A DNA stretch of 64,000 nucleotides from CAVXFS01 sp963761115 (GCA_963761115.1 CAVXFS010000003.1:248001-312000), one strand, 5' to 3'; numbered from the stretch's first letter, positions 49,741-58,816 are shown. Notes: generated by a model from the letters alone, not told the origin. Translations and numbers: made by a program.

Positions 49741-51050
49741 GCTGCCATCTCGATGATTTCCAGTGTGCGCGTGACCAGCAACTGCATCTCCTTCTCGTCG
49801 ATGATATAGGGTGGCATGAAGTATACCGTGCTGCCCATCGGGCGCAGCAACAACTCCCGCTGCAGCGCGAGTGCGAAGCAGCGTTGCGCGAAATCGGCAC
49901 GGGTAGTGTCCACCTCGAATGCCCAGATCATGCCGGTATGGCGAAAGTTCCGCACTTTCGGGTGATCGCGCAACGGCTGCGAGATGCGATTGAAATGATC
50001 GGCCTTGGTGCGATTGACCTCCAGCACGCCATCCTGCTCGAAGATGTCCAGCGTGGCCAGTGCGGCGCGGCAAGCCAGCGGGTTGCCGGTATAGGAATGC
50101 GAATGCAGGAATCCGCGCGTCACCTCGTCGGCATAGAACGCCCGATAGATCTCATCGGTGGTCATCACCACCGACAGCGGCAGGTATCCGCCGGTGAGGC
50201 CCTTGGACAGCAGCAGAAAGTCGGGACGGATGCCGGCCTGCTCACAGGCGAACAGGGTCCCGCTCCGGCCCATGCCAACCGCGATCTCGTCCGCGATCAG
50301 GTGTACCTGGTATCGATCGCATAACGCGCGCGCTCGTTGCAGATAGGCCGGGTGATACATCGCCATGCCCGCCGCACCCTGCACCAGCGGCTCGAGGATA
50401 AAGGCGGCGAGGTTTTGATGCTGCTGTTCCAGATGCGTTTCCAGCTGTGCAGCACATCGCAAGGCATACTGTTCAGCACTTTCACCTGATTGCGCATTAC
50501 GCCAGTCCGGACTCGGCACGGTGGCATTCTGCTGCACCAGCGCGCCGTATGCATCCTTGAACAGCGGCATGTCGGTGACCGACAGCGCGCCCAGCGTTTC
50601 GCCGTGATAACTGTTCTGCAGGCTGATGAACTGCGACTTCTGTGGCTGTCCCGAGTTGCGCCAGTAATGCGCGCTCATTTTTAACGCGATCTCGGTGGCC
50701 GAGGCGCCGTCCGAAGCATAAAAACAGTGGCCCAGCCCCGCCGGGGCCAATTCGCGCAAACGCTCGGACAGCAGGACTACCGGTTCATGCGTAAAACCTG
50801 CCAGCATTACGTGTTCCAGCGTATCAAGTTGCTCATGTAATGCGGCATTGATGCGCGGGTTGCAGTGCCCGAACAGGTTTACCCACCACGAACTCACGGC
50901 ATCCAGATAACGATTGCCATCGTAGTCATACAGCCACACACCTTCGCCGCGTGCCACTGGTATCAGCGGCAACGTCTCGTGCTGCTTCATCTGCGTACAG
51001 GGGTGCCATACTGCAGCAACTGATCGGGCCAGCAAATCAGGGTTGGACAT
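49737..51050 (-). CDS. bioA: Adenosylmethionine-8-amino-7-oxononanoate aminotransferase
   Basis: BioA transfers the amino group of SAM to KAPA to form DAPA in biotin synthesis, using PLP. The 437-residue protein opens with AAVWHPCTQMKQHETLPLIP. It has SDGASATEIALKMS for phosphate binding, LIADEIAVGMGRSGTLFACE with the PLP-contacting Asp, and the Schiff-base Lys in LLLSKGLTGGYLPLS. ATG 51050 is chosen from the conserved N-terminus. The other bio genes are not nearby. It is co-transcribed with dacB. Confidence 0.93.
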   Translation of the reverse strand: MSNPDLLARSVAAVWHPCTQMKQHETLPLIPVARGEGVWLYDYDGNRYLDAVSSWWVNLFGHCNPRINAALHEQLDTLEHVMLAGFTHEPVVLLSERLRELAPAGLGHCFYASDGASATEIALKMSAHYWRNSGQPQKSQFISLQNSYHGETLGALSVTDMPLFKDAYGALVQQNATVPSPDWRNAQSGESAEQYALRCAAQLETHLEQQHQNLAAFILEPLVQGAAGMAMYHPAYLQRARALCDRYQVHLIADEIAVGMGRSGTLFACEQAGIRPDFLLLSKGLTGGYLPLSVVMTTDEIYRAFYADEVTRGFLHSHSYTGNPLACRAALATLDIFEQDGVLEVNRTKADHFNRISQPLRDHPKVRNFRHTGMIWAFEVDTTRADFAQRCFALALQRELLLRPMGSTVYFMPPYIIDEKEMQLLVTRTLEIIEMAA

Positions 51051-51182
51051 GTTGGGGGCAGTTATATCGTTTTGGATAAGTTTGGATTGGAACCATGATT
51101 TTGCCAGGCGGCGAGTACTGCACCAGCACATTCAATTGAAAATCCGATATGATTATTCCACCTAAACGGGATAATCGCCAAC

Positions 51183-51644
51183 ATGCCTGAAATAGATGAG
51201 CTCACCAAAGTCATTCTTGCAGCCAAGCGCAAGCGCTTTCCTTTCAGCCGCCCGGTGTTCAAGCAATCTTCGTCGGTTTCGGAAGCCGAACTGTTCCACC
51301 TGACGAAACAACTGGACTTCAATTTCATTGTTGACCTGTCAAGGTGGCTGCGCGTGGCAGGGTACGGAGAAATTGATGGGACGCTCAGATTCAAGGAAAG
51401 CAAATTCTCGATAATCGATTGGGAGCCTCTGGCGGGGTTTGTCACTTTCGCCGATGATACCTTTGGCCATCAATATGCATTCAACCCGGGCAACGGCAAC
51501 ATTTATTCCATTGATCCGGCAAACCGTTCTTATGTGCGTATTGCGGACAATTTCCCGGCATTTCTGCATGAACTCATCGAGCATGATTATAATCTGAAGG
51601 AATGGATGGCTGCGCTCCCATTCAAAATGCAAAATGAAAGGTGA
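51183..51644 (+). CDS. SMI1/KNR4 (SUKH) family-like protein
   Basis: A 153-residue protein whose central part (GTLRFKESKFSIIDWEPLAG, FVTFADDTFGHQYAFNPGNG, IYSIDPANRSYVRIADNFPA) matches the SMI1/KNR4 pattern, followed by the typical closing FLHELIEH. Bacterial SUKH proteins often act as immunity proteins against polymorphic toxins. No toxin gene is adjacent, so this is either an orphan immunity protein or has another role. It is cytoplasmic with no signal. Family call rests on pattern recognition. Confidence 0.65.
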   Translation: MPEIDELTKVILAAKRKRFPFSRPVFKQSSSVSEAELFHLTKQLDFNFIVDLSRWLRVAGYGEIDGTLRFKESKFSIIDWEPLAGFVTFADDTFGHQYAFNPGNGNIYSIDPANRSYVRIADNFPAFLHELIEHDYNLKEWMAALPFKMQNER

Positions 51645-51743
51645 TTATTTTCTCGGGCGATAGCAGAATAATGCGCCAGGCCGTCCATGGCCCTGCTCAA
51701 TTGAGACAACCGATATGTTGTAAAATCCGCCTGACGAAATTGG

Positions 51744-52187
51744 ATGCATGCAAAATCACAAGTGAAATTTCTGATCCCCATTGATGGCTCGGCAAGTGCC
51801 AACCGGGCGCTCGATCATGTAATAGCCATGCGGTCGTGGCTAAAGGATGTGCCGGAGATATGCCTGATCAATGTGCAATGGAATCTTGCGTCCGGCAATG
51901 TCAAATTGCTCATCAACCAGGAAACCATAAACGATCATTACAGGGAACAGGGCCAGGCGGTACTTGCTGCAGCGCGTGAAAAACTGGACCAGTCCGGTTT
52001 GGCCTACACTTACCACATCAGCATCGGTTCGCCGGCCGAAGCGATCGCTGAATACGCCCGCAATCATGATATTGATCAAATTGTCATGGGCAAGCAGGGG
52101 CAAGGTTCCCTGTCCACCTTGTTGCTGGGTTCGGTGGTAAACAAAGTGGTGCAAATGTCGGAAGTGCCGGTGCTGCTGGTCAAATAA
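51744..52187 (+). CDS. Universal stress protein (UspA family)
   Basis: A 147-residue single-domain USP. It starts with the ATP-binding Asp strand (VKFLIPIDGSASANRALDHV) and ends with the nucleotide-binding motif IVMGKQGQGSLSTLLLGSVV, the Gly-X2-Gly-X9-Gly-Ser pattern of ATP-binding members. These cytoplasmic proteins support survival under stress or starvation. It is monocistronic, with a probable terminator downstream at 52269-52304. Confidence 0.92.
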   Translation: MHAKSQVKFLIPIDGSASANRALDHVIAMRSWLKDVPEICLINVQWNLASGNVKLLINQETINDHYREQGQAVLAAAREKLDQSGLAYTYHISIGSPAEAIAEYARNHDIDQIVMGKQGQGSLSTLLLGSVVNKVVQMSEVPVLLVK

Positions 52188-52268
52188 CGCATATTTGGGG
52201 TGCATTCGGGCAGGTCGCTGCTGCTGACGCCAGCCACAATCATCAGCACCTGTTTCGAGCTTGATCGA

Positions 52269-52304
52269 CACGGGGGCTTGTATTCATGACACAGGCCCGT
52301 TTTT
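52269..52304 (+). terminator. Probable rho-independent terminator after uspA
   Basis: ACGGGGGCTTGT and ACAGGCCCGT (52291-52300) pair with a two-base bulge and one G-T pair, followed by TTTT. It lies about 80 bases after the uspA stop and before the PP2C promoter. Confidence 0.5.
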
Positions 52305-52322
52305 ATAATGTGTGATAAGCTG

Positions 52323-52349
52323 TTGATATTAAGGATGGCAACCTATAAT
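52323..52349 (+). promoter_or_regulatory. Candidate promoter for the PP2C-FHA operon
   Basis: TTGATA (52323-52328) and a perfect TATAAT (52344-52349) precede the phosphatase gene. The 15-base spacer is shorter than the optimum. AAGGA lies before the ATG at 52382. Confidence 0.5.
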
Positions 52350-52381
52350 TTTGCGCTACAGATAAACAGGCAAGGATCTTT

Positions 52382-53203
52382 ATGGAAATTCAGGAAGCGC
52401 TCCAAATTGTCAGCCAGACTCATTCTGGCATGGTGCGGTCACATAATGAAGATAGCGTGGATTATGATGCCAGGAGCGGGTTGGTGATATTGGCCGACGG
52501 CATGGGCGGATATAACGCCGGCGAAGTCGCCAGTGGCATTGTAATTTCAGTTGTTTCTGCCGAAATCAAACAGCAGCTTGAGAGCGTACGACCGGAGAAA
52601 AAGGGAGTAAACGGTGAGGATATCGGAGTTACCCTGTTAAGAGAAAGCATACAAAACGCGAATACTTCAGTCTACAATGCCTCGCACAACCAGCAGGAAT
52701 ACGCCGGAATGGGGACCACCGTCGTATCCGGCCTGTTTTATGACAACCGCATTGCCGTTGCACATATCGGTGATTCTCGCATGTACCGGTTGCGTGGCGA
52801 TGATTTTGCAGCGATCACGCGCGACCACTCATTGCTGCAGGAGCAAATTGATAGTGGCATAATCAGCAAAGAGGACGCGCGCGTGTCCAAAAACAAGAAC
52901 CTGGTAACGCGCGCTGTTGGGATAGACCCTGATGTTGAAGTTGAAATAAATGTCTTGCGGGTGGAAATCGGGGATATCTATCTGCTATGCTCGGACGGCC
53001 TGAATGACATGGTCGAGGATGAAGATATCGGCTCCACGCTGCAGATGTTGCAAGCCAACGTGTCGTTGGCGGCAAACCAGTTGATTGAAATGGCAAACGA
53101 TAATGGCGGACGTGATAACGTATCTGTCATACTGATCAAAGTAAATGGCGACTTTGCCGCACCGCGTGGTTGGCTGGCAAAATTGTTTTCCTGGTTCAGC
53201 TAG
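52382..53203 (+). CDS. PP2C-type Ser/Thr protein phosphatase
   Basis: A 273-residue PPM/PP2C phosphatase with all metal-binding motifs: RSHNEDSVDY, LADGMGGYNAGEVASG, VAHIGDSRMYRLRGDD, LLCSDGLNDMV and GRDNVSVILIKV. These Mn-dependent enzymes reverse Ser/Thr phosphorylation, typically opposing a Hanks-type kinase. An FHA-domain protein, which reads phospho-Thr, follows 23 bp on. No kinase gene is in the window, so the writer of the modification must lie elsewhere. Confidence 0.93.
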   Translation: MEIQEALQIVSQTHSGMVRSHNEDSVDYDARSGLVILADGMGGYNAGEVASGIVISVVSAEIKQQLESVRPEKKGVNGEDIGVTLLRESIQNANTSVYNASHNQQEYAGMGTTVVSGLFYDNRIAVAHIGDSRMYRLRGDDFAAITRDHSLLQEQIDSGIISKEDARVSKNKNLVTRAVGIDPDVEVEINVLRVEIGDIYLLCSDGLNDMVEDEDIGSTLQMLQANVSLAANQLIEMANDNGGRDNVSVILIKVNGDFAAPRGWLAKLFSWFS

Positions 53204-53226
53204 AATTTAGGTTAAGGATCGACGAA

Positions 53227-54018
53227 ATGGCAGCGAAACTGATACTCAGTATGGATGGCTCGGTGTTGAATGAATGCTCCCTGAACAAGGAGCGCATAAC
53301 CATCGGGCGTAAGCCGTACAACGATGTTGTGATTGACAATCTTGCCGTCAGCGGCGAGCACGCGGCTGTCATCACCATCCTGAATGACTCTTTCCTTGAA
53401 GACCTGGATAGCACGAACGGCGTGATGGTAAACGGCAGCCCGGTAAAAAAACACTTCCTGCAGAACAACGACGTCATCGAAATCGGCAAATACAAGCTGA
53501 AGTACATGAATGACCAGCAAGGTTCTGCAACCGAGGCCGATTTTGAAAAAACCATGATGGTACGTCCCTCGTCGAATGTTTCCGAGCCGGAATCAGTCCA
53601 GGCGAGTCCGCCCGCAGCAGCAGGTCTGGATAATGTGCGTACGCAGATCAATCCCTTGTCTTCCACGCAACGCGATGCGCTGAGAAGAGGTGCTCCTCTG
53701 CCGGCTTATGCGCCCCCCCCTGCCGTACCTGCACAGAAAGCTGCGAGTCCTGTTTTGGCGGCAGCCATTCAAATTTTGACCGGGCCCAATGCCGGCAGAG
53801 AACTCGACCTGGTAAAAAACCTGACCACACTTGGCAAGCCCGGCGTTCAGGTGGCGGTACTGACACGCCGCCCGCAAGGTTTTTTCATAACCCACGTGGA
53901 AGGTGCAAATTTTCCTCAGGTTAATGGCAAATCGCTTGATGATCAGCCGCGCCAGTTAAGCGACCACGATATTATCGAGTTGGCAGGCATCAAGATGGAA
54001 TTTTTCTTTAGAGGATAA
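53227..54018 (+). CDS. Protein with two FHA domains
   Basis: A 263-residue protein with an N-terminal FHA domain (ITIGRKPYNDVVIDNLAVSG, the Ser-Gly-Glu-His core, and DLDSTNGVMVNG) that binds phospho-Thr peptides. A Pro/Ala-rich linker follows (residues 110-175), then a second FHA-like domain (IQILTGPNAGRELDLVKNLT to the end) with weaker core motifs. It should be a cytoplasmic adaptor. Start at 53227 is supported by AAGGA nine bases upstream. Its place after a PP2C gene suggests one phospho-signalling unit. Confidence 0.88.
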   Translation: MAAKLILSMDGSVLNECSLNKERITIGRKPYNDVVIDNLAVSGEHAAVITILNDSFLEDLDSTNGVMVNGSPVKKHFLQNNDVIEIGKYKLKYMNDQQGSATEADFEKTMMVRPSSNVSEPESVQASPPAAAGLDNVRTQINPLSSTQRDALRRGAPLPAYAPPPAVPAQKAASPVLAAAIQILTGPNAGRELDLVKNLTTLGKPGVQVAVLTRRPQGFFITHVEGANFPQVNGKSLDDQPRQLSDHDIIELAGIKMEFFFRG

Positions 54019-54061
54019 CGCAGCCGTTTTCAGGATTGGCTATGCCAAGAAATAAATAATC

Positions 54062-54697
54062 GTGCTTAATGATGAACAAGTAGTACTGGATTTTTTTTCG
54101 CAAACTGAAAATCTCCCGCTTGCATTAATCGCCGCCGATCATCTGGATGGCATTCGCTTGCGCCTGAATAATGAGTTCTGGATTGCCTTGAGCAAGCGCA
54201 TTGACGAATTGCTGGCCAAGCACGCGCTTGACTGGCATGGAAATCTGACCGAAGACCGCAACAATGATAAGTGCCTGGTCGGACTGCATATGCTGCCACA
54301 ACCTGAACTGGGCATATTACTGCGCCCCTTCATGGAACAGCAGTTTGTGGGAGACAGCTATCGTATCTACTATGGCTTGATGTGGAGCAGCGCCCCGAAT
54401 CCTGCACAAAAGCAGCTCGCAGCCGTTGAAACGCTGCGCCAGGCATTGCAGCAGGCCGGATTCAAGGAAAGCGACAATTTTCTTGCCTGGCAATGGCTGC
54501 CCTGGCATCCCCGCGAAAAAGAATTTTTGCTGCGCTTCGTCACTCATCGCGACAGCTTGATGGAAGATGCGGAAGCTGCCTGGTCGCGCTTGATGGTTGC
54601 CCACAATGAAGAACTGCAATTGGCAAATCGCGCCTTGAACGAAGTACCCCGCAATATCACCGTATCGCTGGACACGTTGCGCAGCAAGTTGAAATAG
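54062..54697 (+). CDS. Hypothetical protein in the PP2C-FHA operon
   Basis: A 211-residue soluble, mostly helical protein starting at GTG 54062, 43 bases after the FHA gene. It has no signal peptide, no cysteine cluster and no catalytic motif I recognise. Notable segments are LGILLRPFMEQQFVGDSYRI and a Trp-rich WQWLPWHPREKEFLLRF. Position suggests a partner or target of the FHA protein. Confidence 0.65.
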   Translation: MLNDEQVVLDFFSQTENLPLALIAADHLDGIRLRLNNEFWIALSKRIDELLAKHALDWHGNLTEDRNNDKCLVGLHMLPQPELGILLRPFMEQQFVGDSYRIYYGLMWSSAPNPAQKQLAAVETLRQALQQAGFKESDNFLAWQWLPWHPREKEFLLRFVTHRDSLMEDAEAAWSRLMVAHNEELQLANRALNEVPRNITVSLDTLRSKLK

Positions 54698-54730
54698 CCA
54701 GCAGTTGCGGATCCAGCTTCAACAAACCGG

Positions 54731-55477
54731 CTAAACCGGGACATCCATGTCGAAAAATTCGTGTTGCAGTCCAAAGTCGGCCGCAATATGCTCGCCTAGC
54801 GCCTGGATTCCGTAGCGCTCGGTGGCGTGATGTCCGGCCGCAATGAAGGCAACGCCGGTCTCTTCGGCTGCATGTACATTTTGTTCGGATATCTCACCGG
54901 TAACAAAGGCGTCCACACCAAGTTCGATGGCTTGCGGAAAATAACTTTGCGCAGCTCCGGTGCACCAGGCAACACGACGCACGGTTTGCTTCAGATCGCC
55001 GATCACTTGTGGTTCGCGTTGAAGTTTATCGGCGATGGTGCGGGCAAATTGTTCCAGCGTTGCGTGCCTTTCCAGTTCTCCGTAGCGGGCAATGAATTGC
55101 TCTCCAAAACGCCCTTGTTCGGAGATGCCCAATATTTTTGCCAGCCGGGAATTGTTGCCAAGTTCGGCATGCGCGTCCAGAGGCAAATGGTAGGCCAGCA
55201 AGCTGATCTCATGCTCCAGCAAAAATGCCACGCGTCGTTTCTTGATGCCCGTGATCGAGGGATCTTCGCCGCGCCAGAAATAACCGTGGTGCACCAGGAT
55301 CGCGTCCGCTCCCCACGCTGCTGCTGCTTCCAGCAAGCGCATCGATGCAGTGACTCCGGTGGCAATTTTCTCCACCCGCGACCGCCCTTCGACCTGCAAG
55401 CCGTTTGGGCAATAATCATGAAATTTCGTTGTTTCCAGCAGGGTTCCGATATAATCGCGCAACTCGTTCAGCAACAT
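54731..55477 (-). CDS. Nif3-like dinuclear metal centre protein (YbgI type)
   Basis: A 248-residue member of the Nif3/YbgI family with the metal-binding His pair in AILVHHGYFWRGEDPSIT, the LAYHLPLDAH motif and the C-terminal AAGHHATERYGIQALGEHI. The family forms toroidal hexamers with two metals per subunit; the activity is not established, and a GTP cyclohydrolase-like function has been suggested. It is divergent from the DegS-like protease gene across 36 bp, an arrangement found in other betaproteobacteria. Confidence 0.88.
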   Translation of the reverse strand: MLLNELRDYIGTLLETTKFHDYCPNGLQVEGRSRVEKIATGVTASMRLLEAAAAWGADAILVHHGYFWRGEDPSITGIKKRRVAFLLEHEISLLAYHLPLDAHAELGNNSRLAKILGISEQGRFGEQFIARYGELERHATLEQFARTIADKLQREPQVIGDLKQTVRRVAWCTGAAQSYFPQAIELGVDAFVTGEISEQNVHAAEETGVAFIAAGHHATERYGIQALGEHIAADFGLQHEFFDMDVPV

Positions 55478-55513
55478 TTTGGCCTCTTAGTCTATTTGTA
55501 GCTTCATCATATC

Positions 55514-56674
55514 ATGCGTAAATTCTGGCTTCTGTTTGCCCAAACCACAACCATCGGGTTGGCAGTGATGTTTGTCATCAGCACGCTCAGGCCTGAGCTG
55601 TTGCCCAGTAATGCCCGTAACGGAGTGGTTACTCTATACGAAAACACCCCCAACAGCGGCAGCAAAATCCCTGCTGAAGGCTTCAGCTCCGCAGCCAAAA
55701 AGGTGATGCCGGCCGTGGTAAACATTTATACGACCAGCACCATAAAGGTACCCAACAATCCCTTTATGGATGACCCGCGGTTTCGATTTTTCTTCGGCGA
55801 TCAATTCGGTGACGATACGACCCGGCAAAGCTCCAGCCTCGGCTCCGGCGTCATTGTCAGCCATGACGGCTATATCCTTACCAACCATCATGTGATCGAA
55901 GCGGCAGACCAGATCGAAGTGGCGCTGGCCGATGGGCGCACGGCCAAGGGGCACGTTGTGGGTTCCGATCCCGAAACCGACCTGGCCGTCATCAGGATCG
56001 ATGTGCCTGGAGGCAACCTGCCTGCCATCACTTTCGCCCATGCCGACCAGGCGCAAGTTGGCGACATCGTGCTAGCCGTCGGCAACCCGTTTGGCGTCGG
56101 GCAGACTGTAACCATGGGTATCGTCAGCGCCTTGAAACGCAACCACCTCGGCTTGAGCACTTTCGAAAATTTCATCCAGACCGATGCTGCCATCAACCCG
56201 GGCAATTCAGGCGGCGCGCTGGCAGATACCAATGGCAACCTGATAGGCATCAACAGTGCGATTTATTCTCCCAGTGGCGGTTCGCTCGGCATCGGCTTTG
56301 CCATTCCGGTCAGCACGGCCAAGAAGATCATGGAACAGATCATCCAGCATGGTTCGGTCACGCGCGGATGGATTGGTGTGGCAGTCCAGGAACTCACGCC
56401 GGAACTGGCCGAGTCATTCAAGCTGGGCAAGACCCAGGGTGTGCTGATCTCCGAAGTCGTACCCGGCGGCCCGGCAAGTCAGTCCGGCGTCAAGGCGGGT
56501 GATATCCTGGTCGGGATAGACAACAAACCCCTGGTCGATTCCAGCGCCATGTTGGTAACCATTTCCGGCATCCCCCCCGGCAAGGTAGCGGTACTCAAGC
56601 TGCTGCGCAACGAACAGGTGGTGGTGGTGCAGGTCAAGGTCGGCAAGCGTCCGCTGCCGAAGCAGCAGGAATGA
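55514..56674 (+). CDS. HtrA/DegS-type periplasmic serine protease with one PDZ domain
   Basis: The 386-residue protein has an N-terminal membrane anchor (residues 3-25), a trypsin-like domain with catalytic His in ILTNHHVIEAAD, Asp in ETDLAVIRIDVP and Ser in NPGNSGGALADTNG, and a single PDZ domain (about 285-380, GWIGVAVQELTPELAES). One PDZ plus an anchor matches DegS/DegQ-like members that act in envelope quality control or sigma-E activation. No regulatory partner is adjacent. It converges with tatC. Confidence 0.92.
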   Translation: MRKFWLLFAQTTTIGLAVMFVISTLRPELLPSNARNGVVTLYENTPNSGSKIPAEGFSSAAKKVMPAVVNIYTTSTIKVPNNPFMDDPRFRFFFGDQFGDDTTRQSSSLGSGVIVSHDGYILTNHHVIEAADQIEVALADGRTAKGHVVGSDPETDLAVIRIDVPGGNLPAITFAHADQAQVGDIVLAVGNPFGVGQTVTMGIVSALKRNHLGLSTFENFIQTDAAINPGNSGGALADTNGNLIGINSAIYSPSGGSLGIGFAIPVSTAKKIMEQIIQHGSVTRGWIGVAVQELTPELAESFKLGKTQGVLISEVVPGGPASQSGVKAGDILVGIDNKPLVDSSAMLVTISGIPPGKVAVLKLLRNEQVVVVQVKVGKRPLPKQQE

Positions 56675-56810
56675 AACCGGATGGTTGCTTAGCTGACCAA
56701 TCCAGTTCCTGCGCGGCGTCTTAACGCGGATGGAGTGAAACGGAAGCAGGGATAGCGGGATGCCGCACGCCAGGAGGGCACTTCGTTCGGTTCAACATCT
56801 GTCTGGCGGG

Positions 56811-57527
56811 TCAAGCCTTTACTCTGGTCCATCCAGCCACCAGTATTCCGGCTTCATAAAGCAACCATAACGGCATCGCCAGCATGAACTGCGAAACCAC
56901 GTCCGGCGGCGTGACGATCGCCGCAACGACGAATGCGCCGACGATGACATAGGGACGGGCGACCCTGAGCTTGGCTGTGGTCACCACCCCCATGCGCACC
57001 AGAACAACCACTGCCACGGGAACCTGAAAGGTGATGCCAAAGGCCATGAACATGGTCAGCACGAAACTCAGGTACTTTTCGATGTCGGTCATCACCGCCA
57101 CCCCTGCTGGTGCATTGGCCGTGATGAATCCGAATACCAGAGGGAAAACCGCAAAGTAGGCGAATGCCATGCCGCAAAAGAACAATGCGGAGCTGGCAAA
57201 GATCAGCGGCGCAACCAGGCGCTTCTCATGGGTATACAGTCCGGGCGCCACGAATCGCCAGAGCTGATACATGATGTATGGCAGGGAGATCAGGAATGCC
57301 GCCATCAGCGCTACCTTCAGCGGGACCAGGAATGGGGTGGTGACTTCGGTGGCGATCATCTGGCCTCCCCTTGGAAGCTTGGCCAGCAGCGGCTGGGCAA
57401 GCAGGGAGTACAGCCTGGAGGCGAACGGGAACAGGCAGAAAAAAACCACCAGCACCGCTATCATGGAATTCATCAGACGCTTGCGCAGTTCGATCAGGTG
57501 GGCGATAAAACTTTCGCTCGTATTCAT
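56811..57527 (-). CDS. tatC: Twin-arginine translocase subunit TatC
   Basis: TatC is the six-span membrane receptor that binds twin-arginine signal peptides. The protein (238 residues) opens with SFIAHLIELRKRLMNSM and has FVAPGLYTHEKRLVAPLIFA, including the conserved Glu. The ATG overlaps the tatB stop (ATGA). The Tat route is needed for the ferredoxin and mini-protein of the 29-kb operon, which carry twin-arginine signals. Confidence 0.96.
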   Translation of the reverse strand: MNTSESFIAHLIELRKRLMNSMIAVLVVFFCLFPFASRLYSLLAQPLLAKLPRGGQMIATEVTTPFLVPLKVALMAAFLISLPYIMYQLWRFVAPGLYTHEKRLVAPLIFASSALFFCGMAFAYFAVFPLVFGFITANAPAGVAVMTDIEKYLSFVLTMFMAFGITFQVPVAVVVLVRMGVVTTAKLRVARPYVIVGAFVVAAIVTPPDVVSQFMLAMPLWLLYEAGILVAGWTRVKA

Positions 57528-57892
57528 CAATCGACCTGGGATTTATTTTTCAACTCGGGGGATGACGACTCCGGTTGGCCCGGTTTCTTGCCGGTAACAT
57601 CAGCCATGGCAGCTTCATTGATCTGTTGCACATGCTGATCGACAGTGTGCGAAGCCTGTTTCAGCGTCTGTTCCAGGTTGGAGGCTTCCTGTTTCACCTG
57701 CTGCTGCAGGTCGCGGAACTCTTCCACCGCCATGTCGCGCGCTATGTCGGCCTTTACGCCATTGATGTAGCGCTGCGCTCGCCCCCACAGGTGGCCGAGG
57801 GTGCGGGCAACCTTGGGCAGGCGCTCGGGCCCGATGACGACGAGGGCTATCACCAGTATCACCATCAACTCGGAAAAATCCACACCAAACAT
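57527..57892 (-). CDS. tatB: Sec-independent translocase subunit TatB
   Basis: TatB forms the substrate-binding complex with TatC. The 121-residue protein has one N-terminal membrane segment with a polar residue (MFGVDFSELMVILVIALVVI), the hinge GPERLPKVARTLG, a long amphipathic helix and a polar tail. It lies between tatA (13 bases upstream) and tatC (overlapping). Confidence 0.95.
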   Translation of the reverse strand: MFGVDFSELMVILVIALVVIGPERLPKVARTLGHLWGRAQRYINGVKADIARDMAVEEFRDLQQQVKQEASNLEQTLKQASHTVDQHVQQINEAAMADVTGKKPGQPESSSPELKNKSQVD

Positions 57893-57905
57893 ATGCAGAC
57901 CCCGA

Positions 57906-58124
57906 TTATGTCCCGGTATGGGTTTTGTCCTTCACTTCGCCTTCAATGGTACGGCCCTTGTCCTCTATATGGCCATCCTCGGCTTCCTCGCTACTCATTC
58001 CTTCCTTGAAGCCTTTCACCGCCCCACCCAGATCACTGCCGATATTGCGCAGCTTCTTCGTACCGAATATCAAAACCACGACCAGCAATACAATCAGCCA
58101 GTGCCAGATGCTTAGTCCACCCAT
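57906..58124 (-). CDS. tatA: Sec-independent translocase subunit TatA
   Basis: TatA oligomerises to allow passage of folded proteins. The 72-residue protein has the usual membrane helix (LSIWHWLIVLLVVVLIFG), the FGTKKLRNIGSDLGGAVKGF hinge and amphipathic helix, and an acidic tail. It is 27 bases downstream of the hit gene in the his-tat operon. Confidence 0.95.
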   Translation of the reverse strand: MGGLSIWHWLIVLLVVVLIFGTKKLRNIGSDLGGAVKGFKEGMSSEEAEDGHIEDKGRTIEGEVKDKTHTGT

Positions 58125-58151
58125 TTTATTTCTCCTGAAAGTTATGCGGTT

Positions 58152-58502
58152 TCAATCGCGTCGCACCATGGGCGGAATGTGTCCGCCGCCGATGATATGA
58201 ATATGCAGATGAAACACCTCCTGCCCACCGCCTTCGCCAGTATTGATGACGGTGCGAAAGCCGTTGTGCAACCCCTGTTCCCGCGCCAGTCTGGGCGCCA
58301 GCAGCAACATCCTGCCGAGCAAATCGCCATGTTTCTCCTCGGCTTCGGCCAGCGAAGCCAGGTGCAGTTTCGGGATCAGCATGAAATGCACCGGCGCGAC
58401 CGGATGGATATCGTGAAACGCGAACAGCTCGTCATCCTCATAAACCTTACTGCTCGGGATCTCGCCGCGCACGATCTTGCAGAAGATGCAGTTTTCGCTC
58501 AT
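58152..58502 (-). CDS. HIT family nucleotide-binding protein (HinT type)
   Basis: A 116-residue histidine-triad protein with the N-terminal CIFCKIVRGEIPSSKVYED and the active-site triad HLHIHIIGG. HinT enzymes hydrolyse AMP-amine phosphoramidates. The ATG at 58502 overlaps the hisE stop, so it is translated with the his operon, a typical betaproteobacterial order before tatA. Confidence 0.94.
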   Translation of the reverse strand: MSENCIFCKIVRGEIPSSKVYEDDELFAFHDIHPVAPVHFMLIPKLHLASLAEAEEKHGDLLGRMLLLAPRLAREQGLHNGFRTVINTGEGGGQEVFHLHIHIIGGGHIPPMVRRD

Positions 58503-58816
58503 TCCCGGTTCGCCTTCTCTTCGATGCCGGACATGCCCTCGCGCCGCGCCAGTTCGCGCAGCACATCCTCCGCACTCAAGCCATGTTGTGCCAGTGCCAC
58601 CAGGCAATGAAACCATAAGTCGGCAGTCTCATATATCAGGTGCGAGTTGTCACCACCTTTCGCCGCCAGCACCATCTCTACCGCTTCCTCGCCGATCTTC
58701 TTCAGGATGGCGTCCTCGCCCTTGCTGAACAGTTTGGCGACATACGAGGTCGACGGATCCGCCTGTTTGCGTGCCGCTATGGTCTCGGAGAGGCGTTGCA
58801 GGATATCGTTGCTCAT
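58499..58816 (-). CDS. hisE: Phosphoribosyl-ATP pyrophosphatase
   Basis: HisE catalyses the second step of histidine synthesis, splitting pyrophosphate from phosphoribosyl-ATP. The 105-residue protein has the family core SYVAKLFSKGEDAILKKIGE with EEAVEMVLAAK and the acidic metal-binding ETADLWFH. It is separate from HisI here, unlike the fused enterobacterial enzyme. Start and stop both overlap neighbours by ATGA. Confidence 0.95.
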   Translation of the reverse strand: MSNDILQRLSETIAARKQADPSTSYVAKLFSKGEDAILKKIGEEAVEMVLAAKGGDNSHLIYETADLWFHCLVALAQHGLSAEDVLRELARREGMSGIEEKANRE

